NCBI GenBank assembly: GCA_947034885.2
Contig: OZ019759.1
Span: 11,410,501-11,474,500, forward strand
Reading direction: 5' to 3'
Source: Thuidium tamariscinum
Taxonomy: Eukaryota > Streptophyta > Bryopsida > Hypnales > Thuidiaceae
DNA length: 64,000 nt
Shown: piece by piece, positions 60,407 through 64,000 of the stretch
Position numbering within the stretch: the stretch's first letter is position 1
Layout of the letters: each line of letters begins with the position of its first letter
Translations under genes and position numbers: made by a program
Notes under the pieces: model-generated
Database searches by the model: none
What the model was told of the DNA's origin: nothing
Seen by the model: only the letters and a program-made list of their open reading frames with translations

Positions 60407-61048
60407 ATGTGTCTACATATGACTTCCTCCGTGTACATCTTATGTACTCCATTGTCTTCTACACTTATACGCCACCCATATTCATCGGGAGTTCTCCCGA
60501 TGACTGGAGGTCCTCCTTTGTATGTAGAATTGACTACTGTAGTGAATGGGTCTTGGCAGAAGGCGTTGCTCGTTGTTTTGATTGGTGCGTTGTGCGTTGA
60601 AGGCGGTGTCGCGGATCTCCCTCACGATATCAACATACTGGATGGTTTTAACGAGTTTTTTCAATACCTTGTTGACAATTCTCACTGTGGCCTGTGGTCA
60701 TGCATGCGTGCTTCGACTTTGTTGGAGCTTGTTCGACGTCTTTTACGACAAAATATTATAGACCGGTTCCTTTTCATATCCAGTGCTGAAACTCCTGACA
60801 AGAACGATCCCTATCCGAATCGTGTAGCAATGTTGGAGCATGTTCTAGGTAGTCCTTGATTGCGTAGGGTTCTTTGGAATCAAACTATTGCATTGCTTGA
60901 GGTAGATCCTCTGAACTGGCAACGTCCACGCGTTATAGGACCGTGGATACGTGTGGGAGATGATGTAGATCTTATCAAATTGCAACGTCCCTACTACATA
61001 GGACCAGAATTGAATATAAGGGGAGAAAGATACCATGAAGTGCACTAG
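60407..61048 (+). pseudogene. Second, degenerate FCP1/NIF-like ORF (catalytic Asp pair lost, one nonsense codon)
   Basis: One frame from about 60407 to the TAG at 61046, interrupted by TGA at 60857. The real start may be the ATG at 60500, which lies inside a palindrome copy (60484-60501; SSGVLPMT in this frame). The pattern follows the FCP1-like domain of the preceding gene. LLVVLIGALCVEGG is in the place of VILDMNGVLVH, so both nucleophile-loop Asp residues are missing. NEFFQYLVDNSHCGLWS matches FLEWLYSKADVAFWS. TIALLEVDPLNWQRPRV is in the place of NVLLIDDSPSKN. A possible pseudophosphatase or decayed paralogue; the similarity is by eye and distant. An exon upstream may be missing. Confidence 0.4.
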
Positions 61049-61199
61049 TGGTTATAATGAAGGCACATGTTTGTAATTTTTGGTATGAAAATTAGTAAAA
61101 TATGGTGACCCTTTCTTCTCCACCCGACTGTAACTAATTCCTATGTACCAAATGTTTGTCATTCACTTGTCATTCACTACATTCTCTTGTAATGTTATG

Positions 61200-62050
61200 A
61201 GAATTGCATCCGGAGATCTCTCGACCAATCCAGTGAAGCCTGAAGTAAAGCTTTCTTATTTATGTTAAAGTAATCCCTAGTTCATTGCCTCGGGGCAACT
61301 CAAAAAAGTCCAAATGTCTGTTCTTCCCTTTCATCGGAAAATCTCCTGATGATTCATATTCCTTTCTGTATATAAGTAAATGTAGTCCTCTTGTAGGCTA
61401 TCCAATTGGGACAAGAGAATTGTTTAGACTTATATCAATTGGATTTGGGTTCAGTCCTGGCTTTCTTGCAACATGGGGGAACCTCCATTATGTGTTGTTC
61501 CCTTACATCGAGAAATCTCCCGATGATTTTCTCAAGTATTACATGACTGTACCTTGATGAAGCTCAATGTACTTCAATTAAGTTAAGTTAAGTTCAGTTA
61601 AGTTCAATGTACTTCTCCAATTCCCTAAACTCCAAGAACCTCTATTATGTGCTATTTCCATGTTCATTTGGAAATCTTCGGATGATTCATCTCAAGTACT
61701 ATATATAAATTAATGAAGTTTGATGTACTTCTCCAAGTCCCTAAACTCCAAGAACCTCCATTATGTGCTATTCCCTTGGATCGGAAAATCTCCAGATGAT
61801 TCATCTCAAGTACTATGTATAAATTAATGAAGTTCAATGGAGTTTTCCAATTCCCTAAACCCTAAGAACCTCCATACTGTGCTATACCCTTACATCGAGA
61901 AATCTCCCGATGATTCATCTCAAGTACTCTATATAATTTGATGAAGTTGGGTGTACTCCAACTCCCCAAGTCCCCAAAATCCTACTTATATTGCAAAATA
62001 TAGAATCTAAAACCCTATTTAATATGAAAAATCTCCCGATAGTACCATGA
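61200..62050. repeat. Right subterminal array of degenerate palindromes
   Basis: About seven copies (near 61208, 61334, 61507, 61667, 61779, 61892 and 62029), for example CATCGAGAAATCTCCCGATG followed by ATTCATCTCAAGTACT. The middle three sit in a unit of about 114 bp that also has CCCTAAACTCCAAGAACCTC. Flanking sequence differs from the left array although the core is shared. Confidence 0.75.
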
Positions 62051-62072
62051 CAAAGTCCAGATTTAACACCAA

Positions 62073-62099
62073 AGTCCGAAAGTAGTTAAATATGGCATA
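62073..62099 (-). repeat. Right terminal inverted repeat (27 bp)
   Basis: Complement of 41579-41605 without mismatch. It begins, read inward on the minus strand, TATGCCATATTTAACTACTT. Confidence 0.85.
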
Positions 62100-63535
62100 T
62101 GTTTTGAAGATGCAAAGTTCTGGTATTTCTACTTAATACTAAGTCTATACTATGGAATGTCTATCTTGCAATGATTACCCTTAGAAATAATCTTCAATAC
62201 AAGAAAAATGATCCATAATATCAAAATTAGATTAAAATGCTCAAGAAGTCAATAATAGTCCAATAAAAATTTGAAAAGAAACATAAACAATAAAAAATAG
62301 ACATTTCTTGATTTGTAGAGTTTCTGCATATTTAGATACTTCTCTGAGGCTTAATTGTTCTTTCTCAAGCATTTGAGAGTAACTCCTTTTTTTTATAGGA
62401 TAGACATCTCATGAATTGTTCCAAGTGGTCTATGGCTAGGTAGTCTACAAAGCCTAAATCTTAGAAAACTACTTTTTGGATATTATTGAACACACTCTTC
62501 AATTTAACCTTCACGAATTTAATTACTGGTTTATAATAATTTGTAAAGAAGCAAGGCAAAGTTAAGAGTGGAAGAACATTCAAAATGGTTCTTTAAATTA
62601 TAATAAGATTAGAATACATTGTTGCACATTGTTGGACAATAATACAAGATAACTTTATCTTTGAGGATGAATTTGAGAATCTTTCAATCTTTGATTTGCA
62701 ACGTCATTAACAAAAAAATAATGCTTAGTCATTTTAAGAAAAATCAATAGAAGTTGAATTACAGTTATATGTAAATTTAAACTAAGGTAATGAATTTAAT
62801 AAGTTTACATTGGAAAGACAAATGTGAATGGCCATTTCAAAGGTCATCATTGTATGTGTATTTTTTAGTTACTATTAAATTTAATTATAAACACAAAGTT
62901 GGAATAATACTTACTAGTCTACCTAGTAATTATTTTCATATAGTGTATTTTTTGCAACAATTTTGTTGGTTAGATCTTTTTCCCAAAAAATTATATGGTG
63001 TACAATTCTTAACATCATTATTTATCTATATTAAATGAACCAAAACTTCACATGCACACAAATTGCACATCAAATACTAATGGAGATTTATACCATTGCA
63101 TTTTTAGGCATCCAATTACATTATTGAGCATTGAACTTTGACATACTTTAGGTCATTAGTTCACTATTGTAGTTAAATTAAGGATTTCTCTTTTATTGAT
63201 TGTGAGATTTTTAATCTCATTTCCACATCCCAATTTCCGGAGATTCTTCCTTTTATTGATCATGACTTTGTGAGATTTTCTTTCGCATTCCCACACAGAA
63301 TTGTTGGAAGATTAGGCCTTTATTGATTGTGAGACTTCCCTTTTTCATTCTTACAATCCATTTTTCTTGATGCCTTTTATTGATAGTGTGATTTTACTTT
63401 TTTCTCTTTCATCACACTTTCTTCAAATAAATATTATTTGGTTCATGTGATCTTTTTTTTAATTTGAAATACCCATTTTTTAATCATGAAGCCGTTTTCA
63501 GTTCATGCCGATTTCAATTTAATTCCTACAGCCTT
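62100..63535. other. AT-rich spacer right of the element
   Basis: No palindrome and no gene seen. 63.18-63.42 kb has a loosely repeated word TTTATTGATNGTGAGATTT (about four times, roughly 65 bp apart). Confidence 0.5.
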
Positions 63536-63539
63536 TTTC

Positions 63540-63835
63540 TAGAGTGGGAAATTCAAACTTTCCCACTTAGGGACCCGCGGTCACCCCAAGCGCGGTCACT
63601 TTCCCGTGAGCGGGAAATTGGAACTCCAAGAGAAGGACCCGCGGTCGCCCCAAGCGCGATCGCCCTCCCGTGAGCGGGAAATTGGAACTCCAAGAGAAGG
63701 ACCCGCGGTCGCCCCAAGCGCGGTCGCCCTCCCATGAGCGGGAAATTGGAACTCCAAGAGAAGGACCCGCGGTCACCCTAAGCGCGGTCGCCCTCTCCGT
63801 GAGTGGAAAATTCAAGTCCAGAGGACGGGCGACTG
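63540..63835 (-). repeat. 64-bp GC-rich minisatellite, GGGGCGACCGCGGGTCC type
   Basis: Units with CGGGAAATTGGAACTCCAAG at 63611, 63675 and 63739, plus a diverged unit at each end. It also contains CCCGCGGTCGCCCC, the complement of the word in the islands beside the hAT gene, so all three may belong to one element family. Long frames on both strands are compositional. Confidence 0.85.
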
Positions 63836-64000
63836 CACATGGAGGGCACCGATCGTGGTGGGCGGCAGTTCTGGTACCCGAGGTCACACCTGATCTATGG
63901 TCGCCCCTTTGCAGGTTTTCAATTTTTTTTTAAGCGCAGTTGCTATACACGCGGTCGTCCTACAGGACCAGCTAGCTTGAGTAAGGTGGACAATTATTAA

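Larger units (their letters stand above)
41579..62099. mobile_element. 20.5-kb TIR element carrying ParB/FCP1-like fusion gene, transposase-like gene and about 50 palindromes
   Basis: Bounded by perfect 27-bp inverted repeats (41579-41605 and 62073-62099). Possible target duplications are ambiguous because the junction is TAT-rich: ATGT if the element starts at 41580, or TATGTA/TATGTT with one mismatch if it starts at 41581. Inside: a subterminal palindrome array at each end, a transposase-like gene (minus), a six-exon gene of about 1,540 codons (plus), a degenerate FCP1-like ORF, a 48-bp array, a 177-bp satellite-like array and 5-6 kb of non-coding DNA. The 18-bp palindrome family is confined to this interval. 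Both large genes carry nonsense codons, so this copy is not autonomous. Confidence 0.75.

Overview
The window is nuclear DNA from a green plant, most likely a seed-free land plant or a close algal relative. The exact lineage cannot be read from the sequence. The evidence is a spliced GT-AG gene for a START-like protein with a Ser-rich, plastid-type leader, interstitial TTTAGGG-type repeats, and plant-type transposon families (MULE-like with a SWIM finger, hAT with DUF659-like and dimerisation regions, a plant-transposon gag-like protein) in long AT-rich spacers. I saw no tRNA, rRNA, CRISPR array, reverse transcriptase or bacterial operon.

Layout. 0.3-2.9 kb (minus): the only gene that looks like an intact host gene, a six-exon SRPBCC/START-like protein of 346 aa. 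4.8-8.8 kb (minus): decayed MULE-like transposase. 10.3-15.3 kb: a RING-finger ORF of about 1,046 codons (minus) with inverted GGACGG-rich islands on both sides. 15.3-19.8 kb: AT-rich repeats, a telomere-like tract and another GC island. 21.0-23.2 kb (minus): plant-transposon gag-like protein with coiled coil. 25.8-33.2 kb: two more units set among GGACGG islands, one ORF sharing its N-terminus with the RING ORF and one protein-kinase-like ORF. 34.2-40.2 kb: decayed hAT transposase between GCGACYGCGGGT-rich islands. 41.579-62.099 kb: a 20.5-kb element with perfect 27-bp terminal inverted repeats. 63.5-63.8 kb: GC-rich minisatellite.

The 20.5-kb element is the most unusual object. It contains about 50 copies of an 18-bp palindrome, ATCGGGAGATCTCCCGAT, and its variants. 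I found none outside the element. Copies lie in subterminal arrays, in internal arrays, in five of the six introns I could define, and inside coding exons, where every copy is read in the same frame (S-G-D-L-P-M). The element carries a transposase-like gene on the minus strand (D-x-M-D-x-x-K type, catalytic middle apparently deleted). On the plus strand it carries a six-exon gene of about 1,540 codons that joins a ParB-like domain, a degenerate methyltransferase-like region, a palindrome-encoded acidic linker and a C-terminal FCP1-like phosphatase domain. A second, degenerate FCP1-like ORF follows. A ParB-like protein encoded among dozens of palindromic sites suggests a self-recognition or partition/marking system; that part is inference.

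The mobile-element genes decay in a shared way. Long reading frames stay open in one frame and are cut by TAG, TGA or TAA codons, each explainable by one C-to-T or G-to-A transition. Frameshifts are few. This is what cytosine methylation and deamination of silenced transposons would produce, and it contrasts with the intact START-like gene.
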